Positions 8,887-17,812 of a stretch of DNA of 64,000 nt are shown piece after piece. The DNA lies in assembly GCA_944391705.1 (NCBI GenBank), contig CALXUN010000006.1, forward strand, positions 1 through 64,000. The letters run 5' to 3'. The notes under the pieces were generated by a model. The model saw only the letters and a list, made by a program, of their open reading frames with translations, searched no databases and had not been told where the DNA came from. This stretch comes from an uncultured Alphaproteobacteria bacterium. GTDB taxonomy: Bacteria > Pseudomonadota > Alphaproteobacteria > RF32 > CAG-239. The position numbers were made by a program, and so were the translations under genes. Numbering within the stretch: the stretch's first letter is position 1; the number at the start of each line of letters is the position of its first letter.

Positions 8887-9111
8887 GTCGAAGGAACGTT
8901 TCTTTAGAAACGTTGGACGGTTTTCAAAATCTTAAATGACAGTTATAAAAAAGTGTATATGGATATGAAGAGTTGGCTTAAGCGGTTTAATTCGAGCGGT
9001 CTTGGAATCAACGATGGCCGGAGGCCTAAACCGTCGAAGGAATGTTTCTTTAGAAACGTTGGACGGTTTTCAAAATCTTAAATGATGTTATAAAAAAGTG
9101 TATATGGATAT
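8887..9111 (+). repeat. Duplicated tRNA-Ser leader (two copies, 146 bp apart)
   Basis: A block of about 79 bp, beginning GTCGAAGGAACGTTTC and ending GTATATGGATAT, occurs at 8887-8966 and again at 9033-9111 with only a few changes. Each copy holds a hairpin, AACGTTTCT-TT-AGAAACGTT. Each is followed directly by a tRNA-Ser-like 5' end: first a decayed one, then the functional gene. This is a tandem duplication of a tRNA transcription unit. It accounts for most of the stretch between the HAD gene and the tRNA. Confidence 0.8.
8967..9030 (+). pseudogene. Decayed tRNA-Ser copy
   Basis: This sits at the same place after the duplicated leader as the real tRNA-Ser. It keeps the D-arm region (GCGGTTTAATTCGAGCGGTC) and an anticodon-loop-like CTTGGAA that would read GGA (serine). 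The anticodon stem 3' side, variable arm, T-arm and acceptor 3' strand are lost, replaced by GATGGCCGGAGGCCTAAACC. It cannot fold as a tRNA. Confidence 0.6.
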
Positions 9112-9201
9112 GGAGAGATGGCAGAGCGGTTTAATGCAGCGGTCTTGAAAACCGTCGTGGGCGCGAGTCCACCGGGAGTTCGAATCTCCCTCTCTCCGCC
9201 A
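9112..9201 (+). tRNA. tRNA-Ser(TGA)
   Basis: A 90-nt class II tRNA. The acceptor stem GGAGAGA (9112-9118) pairs with TCTCTCC (9191-9197). Discriminator G is followed by an encoded CCA (9199-9201). The anticodon stem GCGGT/ACCGT closes the loop CTTGAAA with anticodon TGA at 9146-9148. A long variable arm typical of serine tRNAs follows, and the T-arm is GGGAG-TTCGAAT-CTCCC. It reads UCA and related serine codons. Confidence 0.95.
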
Positions 9202-9206
9202 ATTTT

Positions 9207-9234
9207 AAAACCCCGTTTAAGCGGGGTTTTATTA
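9207..9234 (+). terminator. Intrinsic terminator after tRNA-Ser
   Basis: Stem CCCCG (9211-9215) and CGGGG (9222-9226) with a 6-nt loop, flanked by AAAA and TTTTATT. It is the natural end of the tRNA transcript. Confidence 0.85.
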
Positions 9235-9246
9235 TATTTAAGGACA

Positions 9247-9350
9247 TAACTAAGGGAGATTTGAACTCCCGGGATAAAGGGAGTTCGACTACAAGTGAAA
9301 GGCGGGCGCCAGAACGCCGGTAAGCTGCCCTTCCCTTTCTTGTGATGATT
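9247..9350. other. Inverted tRNA-derived debris and hairpins
   Basis: The complement of 9253-9272 matches the tRNA-Ser T-arm region (9172-9191) at 19 of 20 bases, in inverted orientation. A second GGGAGTTCGA copy at 9279-9288 forms an exact 8-bp inverted repeat with GAACTCCC at 9263-9270. A GC-rich hairpin-like stretch (GGCGGGCGCCAGAACGCC) follows. No complete tRNA folds on either strand. It lies between the tRNA terminator and the end of the broken toxin gene, and looks like remains of recombination or integration at the tRNA. Confidence 0.55.
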
Positions 9351-9354
9351 TAAT

Positions 9355-9653
9355 TTATTTAGACTTCAAAAAACGATATACTCCCTTTCTGGCGCCGATT
9401 TTAACCACGACCACCGTGATATCTCTTCTTTAACCGCATAAACAATACGATATTTATCGCACCTGACATGATAAAGGGCCGCACAGTCAAGTGTTTTTAA
9501 CACTTTTCCCGGTACGCCTTGCAACTTTTTTCACCCATCTGGATAAGGCGTATTTTTCAAGCCTTCAAGCTGTTTTATGACATCTGCTTGAACCTGAGAT
9601 GTTAATTTTTTTAATTCCCTGATTGCCCTGGGCAAAAGTTCTATGGCATACAT
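9355..9653 (-). pseudogene. RelE/ParE-family toxin, disrupted
   Basis: The reading frame opens with ATG at 9653, four bases after the antitoxin stop, and encodes MYAIELLPRAIRELKKLTSQ, typical of the RelE/ParE fold. After NTPYPDG an in-frame TGA replaces the usual residue before KKLQGVPGKV. Reading through, LYHVRCDKYRIVYAV is clear RelE core sequence. The frame must then shift near AAAGAAGAGATATCACGG to recover ITVVVVKIGARKGVYRFLKSK and a TAA at 9355-9357. With a nonsense codon and a frameshift, the ribonuclease or gyrase-poisoning toxin is almost surely inactive. UGA recoding is unlikely because other genes here end properly at TGA. Confidence 0.8.
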
Positions 9654-9656
9654 TGA

Positions 9657-9908
9657 TTACAGTCCCAGTTCTTTTTTTACCTCATCCAACGGAACCGCAG
9701 GCTCTTTCAAAGACTCCCGATCTTGCTCCAGCTCCAAAATATCGCTTTTATCTTCCAACATTTCTAAAAGCTGCATATCTTCAACCGAAATAAGGTAAGC
9801 AACCGGCTTGTTTTGCCGCGTCAAAGAAATGCGCTCTTTGGCGTAGGCAACTTTATTAATCAGCTCCGACAACTGCCCCCGGGCATTGGTAACGGCAATC
9901 GTATTCAT
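9657..9908 (-). CDS. Phd/YefM-family antitoxin
   Basis: This 83-residue protein opens with MNTIAVTNARGQLSELINKV, the DNA-binding N-terminus of Phd/YefM antitoxins. An acidic C-terminal tail follows (EDKSDILELEQDRESLKEP), of the kind that wraps the cognate toxin. Such proteins neutralise RelE/ParE-type toxins and repress their own operon. Its toxin partner directly downstream is broken, so the antitoxin is orphaned. It may persist by chance, as protection against related toxins, or as a regulator. AAAGGGG lies upstream of the ATG. The pair sits between the tRNA-Ser debris and the polysaccharide operon. Confidence 0.88.
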   Translation of the reverse strand: MNTIAVTNARGQLSELINKVAYAKERISLTRQNKPVAYLISVEDMQLLEMLEDKSDILELEQDRESLKEPAVPLDEVKKELGL

Positions 9909-9977
9909 TTTATCCCCCTTTTAAAATGTTTATTCTGTACATAATATACATTATTAACATTTTAAAGTCAAGAGATT

Positions 9978-10922
9978 TCACTTCATGAGCCAACGAACGA
10001 ACTTATGAATACCCTGCTTAAAAGAAGTATGTGGTTCATACCCCAAAAGCCGTTTTGCCTTGGAATAATCACAGACGGTTTTATTGACATCTCCGGGCTG
10101 CATCGGCTGACGGTCAATAATAGCCTTTTTGCCAAGCTCTGCTTCTATCGTTTCAATCATCCTTGTCAAGGTTATCGGTTCACCGCCGCCTAAGTTAATA
10201 ATTTCGTACGGCGTCTTGTCATAATTTATCGCTGCCTCAATCCCTGACACAATGTCATCTATATAAGTATAATCCCGTTTTGTCGTCCCGTCTCCGTAAA
10301 CCGGTATCGGTTTCCCCTCCATAATCAATCTCGTAAATTTGTTAATTGCCAGATCCGGACGCTGACGCGGGCCGTATACCGTGAAAAATCTTAAGCATAC
10401 CGCCTGTATCCCGTATAACTTCATATATGTATACACAAACTGTTCATCAGATGATTTTGTTGCCGCATATTGTGATATCGGTTCTACAACTTTTAATTCT
10501 TCAGAAAATAATTCTTCTTTGCAATTTCCGTAAACCGAACTTGACGAAGCAAACACCAGTTTCTTAACGTTATAATCTTTCATTAACTCCAAAATATGCA
10601 CCGTACCTAATATATTACTGTTAACATAACTCTCCGGTGCCAAAATTGACGGGCGTACGCCGGCTCGTCCGGCTAAATGAACCACCACGTCTATTTTATT
10701 GTTGGCAAAAACTTTGGCAAGTTCCGCTTTGTTTTCTATATCGACACAATATAGTTTATAGTTATCATCGGACATATGCGGCGCGATATTCTGCCATTTG
10801 ATTTTGACATCATAATAATCATTGAAATTATCAACATTGATAATCTGATGGCCGTTCTCCAATAACTTATCTGCCAAACTTGAACCAATAAATCCGGATC
10901 CCCCGGTAATTAATATTCTCAT
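9978..10922 (-). CDS. NAD-dependent sugar epimerase (UDP-glucuronate 4-epimerase-like)
   Basis: This 314-residue extended short-chain dehydrogenase has the Rossmann motif GGSGFIG at 7-13 and catalytic Tyr152/Lys156 in YAATK, with the Ser cluster near 126-129. The segments DNFNDYYDVKIK and RFFTVYGPRQRPDLAI are characteristic of the UDP-glucuronate 4-epimerase (CapI/LpsL) group. It would turn UDP-glucuronate into UDP-galacturonate for surface polysaccharide. Other 4-epimerases of the same branch are possible. It is the last gene of the glycosyltransferase operon and overlaps the upstream gene by 4 bp (ATGA). Confidence 0.85.
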   Translation of the reverse strand: MRILITGGSGFIGSSLADKLLENGHQIINVDNFNDYYDVKIKWQNIAPHMSDDNYKLYCVDIENKAELAKVFANNKIDVVVHLAGRAGVRPSILAPESYVNSNILGTVHILELMKDYNVKKLVFASSSSVYGNCKEELFSEELKVVEPISQYAATKSSDEQFVYTYMKLYGIQAVCLRFFTVYGPRQRPDLAINKFTRLIMEGKPIPVYGDGTTKRDYTYIDDIVSGIEAAINYDKTPYEIINLGGGEPITLTRMIETIEAELGKKAIIDRQPMQPGDVNKTVCDYSKAKRLLGYEPHTSFKQGIHKFVRWLMK

Positions 10923-13792
10923 CTCTTTAATCTCCGCTTCTTTTGTAATAAAACTTTGTCATCAACCAACATTTTCTGTATGGTAATTTGTTCATTTTTT
11001 ATTGTTTTGATTTCTTTTTGCATCATATCAATGCCAGACTTCAAAGAACCCACTTCCTTAAGAAGTGCCTTAAATTCCGGCAAATAATCAATTTCTTGTT
11101 TTTTAGGTGGAAAAATTTTCCGCCACAATTTTTTAATTTTGCTTTCTTTAACGATTGCCGGCGTAATAAGCATGTTGACAAAGCCGACACCCAGTTTTCT
11201 GGCGTCTGCGGCCAAACCCAAATCCTTCGGTGAAACCGGATGTTCTATTCTGAATTCAACAAAGCTCTTTCCGCTCTTTTTTATCATTTTTTGAGGCAGA
11301 ACAAATTCTGTTTTAGGCATCGCTTTTTTATGCTCAAATTTCCATTCTGCCACAAAGCTGTCATTTACGAAGACCGAAACCTTCTGTTGCCTATGATACT
11401 CGTTAAGATAAGGTTTCAAATTAAAAGAAAACTTCAAATCACCCTTATCAACCGGAAGTTTAAACATCATAGTTACCGTTTCGGCACAGCTCCACCTTCC
11501 CCATTTTTCCGCATGAGAAAGCCCGCTTATATCCGTGCTGCTATTTACTTGTTTAGAAAATTCCATTTTCTTGCATAAAAGGTTTTTCCAAACCGTAATT
11601 TCTGTACCCAAGATATGATAGATATCTTTATAGGCTGCTTTTTCTTTATAAAAATACGGAATACCTAAGAAATATTTTTTAATTTTCAGATTCCCGTTTT
11701 TCTTAACCGCTTTTAACGTACCAAACAACGGAATACCAAAAACAAAAAACTTCCATACCCCGTTTCGTTCAGAACTGCCGATAAATCGGAAATCCTTTTG
11801 TTTGTCCAAATATTTAATCTTTTTATCTTTCAATGGTGACATATAATAATATTTGGCCCATAAATCTGCCCCCCATGCAGACTTATATTTCCATGGTTTT
11901 TTCTTATCTGTTAAATGTACAATATGTGCCGCTGATAACATATATTGATACGCGGCATCATTCATTTCATAAAAAGATTTAATTTGTTCTTCTGGATAAT
12001 AACGAAAAATGGATGCCATATAGTTATATTGTGGACTGATGTACTTTACATTTTCCGCAAAGACATAATTTAGTGCATCTTGCGACATAAAATAGCCTTG
12101 ATCTTTATGTAATTTATAATCAATTAATTTCTCAGCTATATTGTCTTCTCTCATTTTTCTCAAATTTAATAACATCATACCAGCATTGAAATAATTTATT
12201 AAATGTAATCTATCATGATGTTTACCACCAACCATACCATGCATATCTTTAACTGCTGCTGCATAATGTTCAGAAATATCAATGTTGTATAAATCACTTA
12301 AATCATGCTGAATAATCATATCCACATCAAGATATAAAATCTTATCATATTGCGGAAAAACTATCGGTAAATCAAACTTAAACAAATCTGTGGAACTTAC
12401 ATGTTTATGAGATCCCTCAAAATGATTAAACTGACTTATATGATTAATAACTTCAACATCTTTGATATTCATAAATATATTTTTATTTTTTTGAGTTAAT
12501 TTGTTGCCTAGAATATAGATTTTATAATTTGTATTTTTGTATTTATTAACAAGCAACGAAGTAATTGTAATAACCGTTGGAATCACATAATTGTTATCTG
12601 TATGAAATACAATCGGAATTTCTTGCACTACATTTTTTTGATCGTTCATTATTACTTTAAGCATTTTATCAGCTGTATTAAGCCATGAATAGCTTGATGC
12701 ATATTTAATTGCTTTTTGAGAAACTTTCATTTTGTTCTTTAAAAATAAAATTTTTCTAAAAGCACCTATTAAATCTTGTTTGGATTTTGGATCAATCAAT
12801 AAGCCGTTATCTCTTACAATTTCCGGCATTGAGGTCGTGTTTGAGCTGATAACAGGGATTCCACATTTCATTGCTTCTAAAACAGGCAATCCAAAACCCT
12901 CAAATAACGAGGGAAACACAAAACATTCCGCTCCACTATATATAGCCGAAATATCTTCATCATCAATAAAACCTGTAAAAACAATTTTGTCTAAATAATT
13001 GTTCCAATCTGGGTATTGCGAAAATAATTTTTTCATTACGTCCGGGGGATTATTACCGCCTACAACGAACATCAAATTGGGTATTTTATCTTTTTTAATA
13101 AAATCTATAAAACAATTTAGAGCAAAAGGAATATTTTTCTTTGGATCATCTACTGCTCCAACAAATAAGAAATACTTTTTATCTGTTGGTATGTGGTATT
13201 TGTTTTGAGCTGATTTAATGCAATTCTTGTCATTTACACGTTTGAACTTATCTGAAACACCTAAATAGGTCAAATATAAATTATTTTTATTAACATTAGT
13301 ATAGGTTATAAATTGTGTTATGGAAGATTTTGAAATAACAAAATATTTGTCAAATGGATTCAGCGTATAATATAATTTATAAAACCAAGTTTTTGGATCG
13401 TCCATTTGTGTCCAACTATCCGCCCCTAAAGGTCTGACTATAGGTGCACAATCATATATCGTCGTATATTTCCGTATATGTCCGCATAAAACAACTTCTT
13501 CAGGGATTCTGTATATTGGCGAATAAAAAGCATCAATGTTATACAAACTATCAGCTTTGCTCCATATGTTAATAGAATTTAATATAGAATGTTTTTTTAA
13601 AAATTCTTTCAAATTGTCTTTCAATTTATCATCACAATACAATACCAAATTAAGATGTTTCTTCCTTTTAGTACAAAAATTCAATAGGATATTATATGCT
13701 ACCCAATATATTCCTCTTTTAAATCCTTGATAGACCTCTCCCTGTGCCAAAATTGTTGCATCATACATAAGAGTGATTGCTTTAGCATTCAT
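10919..13792 (-). CDS. Multidomain glycosyltransferase: GT4 + GT8 + beta-sandwich-like domain + coiled coil
   Basis: A 957-residue fusion. Residues about 1-390 form a GT4 enzyme with a retaining-type motif (FEGFGLPVLEAMKCGIPV). About 395-650 form a GT8 enzyme beginning IPIVFHTDNNYVIPTV, with the DxD metal site YLDVDMI and FNAGMMLLNL. About 650-720 hold the basic FGIPLFG-type segment seen in LPS transferases. About 730-880 form a beta-rich domain around KWGRWSCAETVTM, related to the insert in the next protein. The end is a coiled coil. It probably adds two successive sugars at the cytoplasmic membrane face; the sugars are unknown. The coding DNA is visibly more AT-rich than the flanking genes. 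It overlaps the upstream gene by 11 bp. Confidence 0.85.
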   Translation of the reverse strand: MNAKAITLMYDATILAQGEVYQGFKRGIYWVAYNILLNFCTKRKKHLNLVLYCDDKLKDNLKEFLKKHSILNSINIWSKADSLYNIDAFYSPIYRIPEEVVLCGHIRKYTTIYDCAPIVRPLGADSWTQMDDPKTWFYKLYYTLNPFDKYFVISKSSITQFITYTNVNKNNLYLTYLGVSDKFKRVNDKNCIKSAQNKYHIPTDKKYFLFVGAVDDPKKNIPFALNCFIDFIKKDKIPNLMFVVGGNNPPDVMKKLFSQYPDWNNYLDKIVFTGFIDDEDISAIYSGAECFVFPSLFEGFGLPVLEAMKCGIPVISSNTTSMPEIVRDNGLLIDPKSKQDLIGAFRKILFLKNKMKVSQKAIKYASSYSWLNTADKMLKVIMNDQKNVVQEIPIVFHTDNNYVIPTVITITSLLVNKYKNTNYKIYILGNKLTQKNKNIFMNIKDVEVINHISQFNHFEGSHKHVSSTDLFKFDLPIVFPQYDKILYLDVDMIIQHDLSDLYNIDISEHYAAAVKDMHGMVGGKHHDRLHLINYFNAGMMLLNLRKMREDNIAEKLIDYKLHKDQGYFMSQDALNYVFAENVKYISPQYNYMASIFRYYPEEQIKSFYEMNDAAYQYMLSAAHIVHLTDKKKPWKYKSAWGADLWAKYYYMSPLKDKKIKYLDKQKDFRFIGSSERNGVWKFFVFGIPLFGTLKAVKKNGNLKIKKYFLGIPYFYKEKAAYKDIYHILGTEITVWKNLLCKKMEFSKQVNSSTDISGLSHAEKWGRWSCAETVTMMFKLPVDKGDLKFSFNLKPYLNEYHRQQKVSVFVNDSFVAEWKFEHKKAMPKTEFVLPQKMIKKSGKSFVEFRIEHPVSPKDLGLAADARKLGVGFVNMLITPAIVKESKIKKLWRKIFPPKKQEIDYLPEFKALLKEVGSLKSGIDMMQKEIKTIKNEQITIQKMLVDDKVLLQKKRRLKR

Positions 13793-15518
13793 TTTTAATC
13801 CTTTCTATCATTATATCTACTGTTTTAGACCAGGCAAATTTTTGCGCTTGAATAATTCCTTTTTTTAAATTTTCAGTACGCAAAGAGGTATTATTATAAT
13901 ATTTTTCATAGGCCTCAACATGCTGTTCATCACTGTCCCAATCAATCATAATTCCGGCATCGCCTACCACTTCCGGCAATGATGAATTATTGCTTGTGAT
14001 TACCGGACAACCGCAAGCCATTGCCTCTAACGGCGGCAAGCCAAAGCCTTCATATTGGGAAGTATAAACAAACCACTCGGCTCCTGAATATAAAGCTGGT
14101 AAATCTTCATCATCGACATAACCTATCCATTTAATTTTTTCTTGATAATCGTTATAAATAGAAAGTTCTTTTTCCACTATGGGTAAAAAATGATCCCATT
14201 TTCCCCCGCCTAAGACATAAACCATGTCTTGGATATTATATTTGTGAACAAATTCCATAAAACAACGAATACTTCTTAATAGATTTTTTCTTGGTTCTAA
14301 AGTACATAATGAAAAAATATATTTTTTTTCAGAAGATATGTTATATTTTTGCCGTATGGCTGGTGATAATTTTGTTACCTTAAATTTCTCAGAACAGGCC
14401 AACGGTAAAACGGAAATTTGTTCCGGTCGTAAAAATTTAAATTCTTTTAGAAAATCCTGTCTTGTATATTCAGAAATAGCAAAATACCCATCTTTTGCAT
14501 TTAGGGATTTAATTAAAATATCAAACCAAGAACAAGGATTATTTCCCCAATATTCTCTTAATTTTAATGGAATAATGTCATATAAAATCACATATTTTTT
14601 ACAATTTAACAAAAGCACATCTTCGGGAATGGCATTCATAGGTGAAATAAAAGCATCTATTTTCACTTTGTTTTGCCATGTTTTCTTCAACATAAATTTG
14701 TTTTTTATGTATAATGCAAATTTGAAAAACGCAAGAAATAACGAATAAATTTTCTTTAATATATAATTATGATCGTCTTTAGCTTTAATCCTAAGCTCAT
14801 TAACTTGATGAATCATATTAGACAAAGTAAATTTAGTTCTCTTACTTTGAATCTTCTCCCCATTTTTAATAACTTTCACATTATGAAAGAACAGACCTAA
14901 TATTCTTTTATCTTTATTTATACCAAGAATGTTCGGAGAAGTCGCCCCACTCACAAATAATTTTAACCTAGCCTCACCATTTTCTATATCAGATTTTGAG
15001 AGAATAAAATTCAAATTATGAGGAAAGTCTGATTGCTTACCAAAGCACGAAATAAAGACTTTATCACCCTTACTATTCGTAATTTTAAATCCAGTCACAG
15101 ATTTAAAAAATGTTCCTATATTACATTGTATCTCATAAGTTGCCTGACTATCATTAACCTTAAAGATGATTTCTGAATATTCAGTACTCCAAGCTCCTTG
15201 CTTTTCAGCAGCATTAAAGCCACTAAAACAAGCAACATTATCTAAAGGTAAAATTTGCGAAGAACTAATATGCGGGATTTCTGGTAAATTAACAACTCTA
15301 GAATATGGGCTAAATATCGGGTATTGTTTGATAAACTTCATAAATTGAGCATATTTATTTAAATGACAATAAAAGTATAAATTGATGTCTTTTCGTTTTA
15401 CAAGTTGCAAACACAAATTATATGTAACAAAATATATGCCGCTACGTGATGCTGATTTATCTATACCTATTGCCAAATGTGTTGCATCAAACAGCAGGTT
15501 GATTTTCTTCTTAGCCAT
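13782..15518 (-). CDS. GT4 glycosyltransferase with inserted beta-sandwich-like domain
   Basis: This 578-residue protein starts as a GT4 enzyme (1-75; [24 protein letters not shown]). It is interrupted by about 140 residues (75-215) containing [17 protein letters not shown], similar to the C-terminal domain of the neighbouring 957-residue enzyme. The GT4 fold resumes from about 290 with [12 protein letters not shown] and ends with the donor-binding motif [19 protein letters not shown] near 500. A basic amphipathic helix follows the insert, suggesting membrane association. The DNA is AT-rich, like the downstream gene. The domain order implies the insert is a carbohydrate-binding or acceptor-positioning module (inference). 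Confidence 0.82.
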   Translation of the reverse strand: MAKKKINLLFDATHLAIGIDKSASRSGIYFVTYNLCLQLVKRKDINLYFYCHLNKYAQFMKFIKQYPIFSPYSRVVNLPEIPHISSSQILPLDNVACFSGFNAAEKQGAWSTEYSEIIFKVNDSQATYEIQCNIGTFFKSVTGFKITNSKGDKVFISCFGKQSDFPHNLNFILSKSDIENGEARLKLFVSGATSPNILGINKDKRILGLFFHNVKVIKNGEKIQSKRTKFTLSNMIHQVNELRIKAKDDHNYILKKIYSLFLAFFKFALYIKNKFMLKKTWQNKVKIDAFISPMNAIPEDVLLLNCKKYVILYDIIPLKLREYWGNNPCSWFDILIKSLNAKDGYFAISEYTRQDFLKEFKFLRPEQISVLPLACSEKFKVTKLSPAIRQKYNISSEKKYIFSLCTLEPRKNLLRSIRCFMEFVHKYNIQDMVYVLGGGKWDHFLPIVEKELSIYNDYQEKIKWIGYVDDEDLPALYSGAEWFVYTSQYEGFGLPPLEAMACGCPVITSNNSSLPEVVGDAGIMIDWDSDEQHVEAYEKYYNNTSLRTENLKKGIIQAQKFAWSKTVDIMIERIKNEC

Positions 15519-15563
15519 TTTTATAAAAGTCCTTTAATCTGTATATCACTTACAATGTATATC

Positions 15564-16601
15564 TCATAATTCCCCGTTTTTGGCGCGCTCAAGATCTTTT
15601 TCCATCATCATCTTGCACAAACCTTTGTAATCAACCTTGCGTTTCCAGCCCAAAACTTTTTCGGCTTTCGACGGATCACCGATAAGCAGTTCCACTTCCG
15701 CCGGCCGGAAAAATTTCGGGTTGACCTTAACCACAACTTTGCCGCTGTTTTGATCAATGCCGACTTCATTTTCGTTTTCGCCCTGCCACTTGATGTCAAA
15801 ACCGGCAACCCTGCCCGCTTCTTCCACAAAGTCGCGTATCGGATGCGTCTCACCGGTAGCAATTACATACGTATCCGGCTTGTCCTGCTGCAGCATCAGC
15901 CACATCATTTCCACATAATCACCGGCAAAGCCCCAGTCGCGTTTAGCATTCAGGTTTCCGAGTTCCAGAGGTTTATCCGTCAAACCGGTTGCAAGTCTGG
16001 CAAAATGCGCCGTAATTTTACGGGTGACAAATTCCTTGCCGCGCATCGGGCTTTCGTGATTAAACAATATCCCAGAGGTTGCAAACACATTAAAACTTTC
16101 CCGATAATTCACACACATCCAATGCGCCATAAGCTTTGCCACCCCATAGGGCGAACGCGGATAAAACGGCGTTGTTTCTTTTTGCGGAATTTCCTGCACC
16201 TTGCCGAACATCTCAGAGGTTGAAGCCTGATAAAGCCGTGTATGCGGTGAAAATTCCCTGATTGCTTCCAGAATATACAACACGCCCATACCGTCGGCCT
16301 GTGCCGTATAAATCGGCTCTTCCCAAGAAGCCGCCACAAAACTTTGCGCCGCCAGATTATAAAACTCGTCCGGCTGATAATTTTTCATCAAACGGCAGAT
16401 ATTGGAAAATTCCAGCAAATCAAAATCTTTTAATTCAATTTTTTCAAAAATGCCGTGTTCTTTCAGGCGCGAAAACGTATCTGTTGCACCCCGGCGGTAT
16501 AAACCGATAACCCGGTAACCTTTCTCCAGCAAAAACTTCGCCAGATAACCACCATCCTGGCCGGTGATGCCTGATATCATTGCAATTTTTTGTTTCGTCA
16601 T
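15564..16601 (-). CDS. gmd: GDP-mannose 4,6-dehydratase
   Basis: A 345-residue extended short-chain dehydrogenase. GITGQDG at 11-17 binds NADP. The GDP-mannose signatures NLAAQSFVAASWEEP, catalytic Tyr152/Lys156 in YGVAK, and ILFNHESPMRG with EFVTRKIT are all present. It makes GDP-4-keto-6-deoxymannose, precursor of fucose, rhamnose, colitose or perosamine sugars. No fucose synthase or aminotransferase partner is in this window, so the final sugar is unknown. It overlaps the upstream glycosyltransferase by 4 bp (ATGA) and precedes the AT-rich transferases, so a GDP-6-deoxyhexose is probably a donor for one of them. Confidence 0.95.
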   Translation of the reverse strand: MTKQKIAMISGITGQDGGYLAKFLLEKGYRVIGLYRRGATDTFSRLKEHGIFEKIELKDFDLLEFSNICRLMKNYQPDEFYNLAAQSFVAASWEEPIYTAQADGMGVLYILEAIREFSPHTRLYQASTSEMFGKVQEIPQKETTPFYPRSPYGVAKLMAHWMCVNYRESFNVFATSGILFNHESPMRGKEFVTRKITAHFARLATGLTDKPLELGNLNAKRDWGFAGDYVEMMWLMLQQDKPDTYVIATGETHPIRDFVEEAGRVAGFDIKWQGENENEVGIDQNSGKVVVKVNPKFFRPAEVELLIGDPSKAEKVLGWKRKVDYKGLCKMMMEKDLERAKNGEL

Positions 16602-17812
16602 TTTTTATTCTCCAATATTGTTTTTGTTATCATTTCATTAAATTTCTGCCAGCTGAACCGTCCGGCCTGACGGATGGATTTTTGTTTTAATTCCGCCCGA
16701 AAAGCATCGTTTAAGCAGATTTCATACAAAATATCAGCCGTCTGCCCTACATCCCGGCCGTTAATATAACAAACCGCATCGCCGCCCACTTCCGGCAGCG
16801 AGCTGTTATCGGTGCAGACCACCGCCGCACCGCATTGCATGGCCTCCAAAACCGGCAGGCCGAAACCTTCATACAAACTCGGGTAAACAAATGCTTCCGC
16901 CCCGCTGTAAAGCGCTGACATATCTGTATCATCAACAAACCCGGTCTGTACAATCCTGTCTTGATATTTTTCCAAACACCCGATTTTATCGGCTACGGCC
17001 GAAAACCCCTTCCGCACCGGCCCGCTTAAAACCAGAGAAATTTTTTCATCCGGTAATTTATCGGCAAAAGCAGCATAAGCCTCCAGCAAATGTTCAAAAT
17101 TTTTACGCGGTGAAATTTCCGACACCGCCAGAATATATTTTTCCGTCCGGATGCCATATTTTTCCCTTACCTTGGCCAATCGCGCCGCATCTTCAACCGG
17201 TGCAAATTTTTTATCCGCACCAGGATAAACAACCTTAACCTTATCTGCCTCAATATCGGGGCGAAACGAAAGCAAATCGGCCTTTGTCGATTCGGAAATG
17301 ACAAACACCGTATCTGCCGCCAGATGCTCCAGCCATTGCCGGTATTTACGGGCAAATTTAGCCTCGCAAAACTGTGGAAACTTCACCGGTATTAAATCAT
17401 GCACAAAGGCAAACGTTTTAAGCGGGCTTTGATACACCACAGGCGAAATCGGACTGAATACCGACAAATAAGCATCATAATTTTTTAAGTGATGTCCGTA
17501 TTTAAAACGACAGTAACCACTCAAAATTTTTGCGACCAAAGCCTTATACGGATTGTCCCATTTGCAGGTTTTGCGTAAATACGGCATAAATATGAGCTTT
17601 TTTTCCAAACCTGTCATCCCGGCATTTTCAAGATATCGCTGCACATTGCCGCGGTTAGAGGTTGCCAGCGGATAGACATCTATATCATGAGATGATGCAA
17701 AACCCCGCAACAACTCATCGGCAACGCGCACAATGCCCGTACCGCGGCCGCAGGAAACCGCCAGCTGTTCCATATCAAACAACAATTTCAGCTTACGCTG
17801 CCTCAAGGGCAT
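16598..17812 (-). CDS. GT4 family glycosyltransferase
   Basis: A mannosyl- or rhamnosyl-type GT4 enzyme of 404 residues. The N-terminal acceptor domain starts LLFDMEQLAVSCGRGTGIVRV and the donor domain carries VYPSLYEGFGLPVLEAM and SSLPEVGGDAVCYI. I set the start at the ATG at 17812, because GGAAAGGTGG lies just upstream. A longer frame reaching 18019 is only the antisense-free overlap of the preceding gene read in another frame. The start overlaps the nucleotidyltransferase end by 20 bp and the stop overlaps gmd by 4 bp, so the genes are tightly coupled. The adjacent gmd suggests a GDP-activated donor (inference). Confidence 0.88.
   Translation of the reverse strand: MPLRQRKLKLLFDMEQLAVSCGRGTGIVRVADELLRGFASSHDIDVYPLATSNRGNVQRYLENAGMTGLEKKLIFMPYLRKTCKWDNPYKALVAKILSGYCRFKYGHHLKNYDAYLSVFSPISPVVYQSPLKTFAFVHDLIPVKFPQFCEAKFARKYRQWLEHLAADTVFVISESTKADLLSFRPDIEADKVKVVYPGADKKFAPVEDAARLAKVREKYGIRTEKYILAVSEISPRKNFEHLLEAYAAFADKLPDEKISLVLSGPVRKGFSAVADKIGCLEKYQDRIVQTGFVDDTDMSALYSGAEAFVYPSLYEGFGLPVLEAMQCGAAVVCTDNSSLPEVGGDAVCYINGRDVGQTADILYEICLNDAFRAELKQKSIRQAGRFSWQKFNEMITKTILENKK

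Noticed and set aside
8893..8912. Hairpin AACGTTTCT-TT-AGAAACGTT as a terminator
   Set aside because: No T-run follows either copy; it is more likely a leader structure or repeat element.
9530..9540. UGA read as tryptophan in the toxin gene
   Set aside because: Other intact genes here stop at TGA where expected, and the toxin also needs a frameshift, so decay is simpler than recoding.
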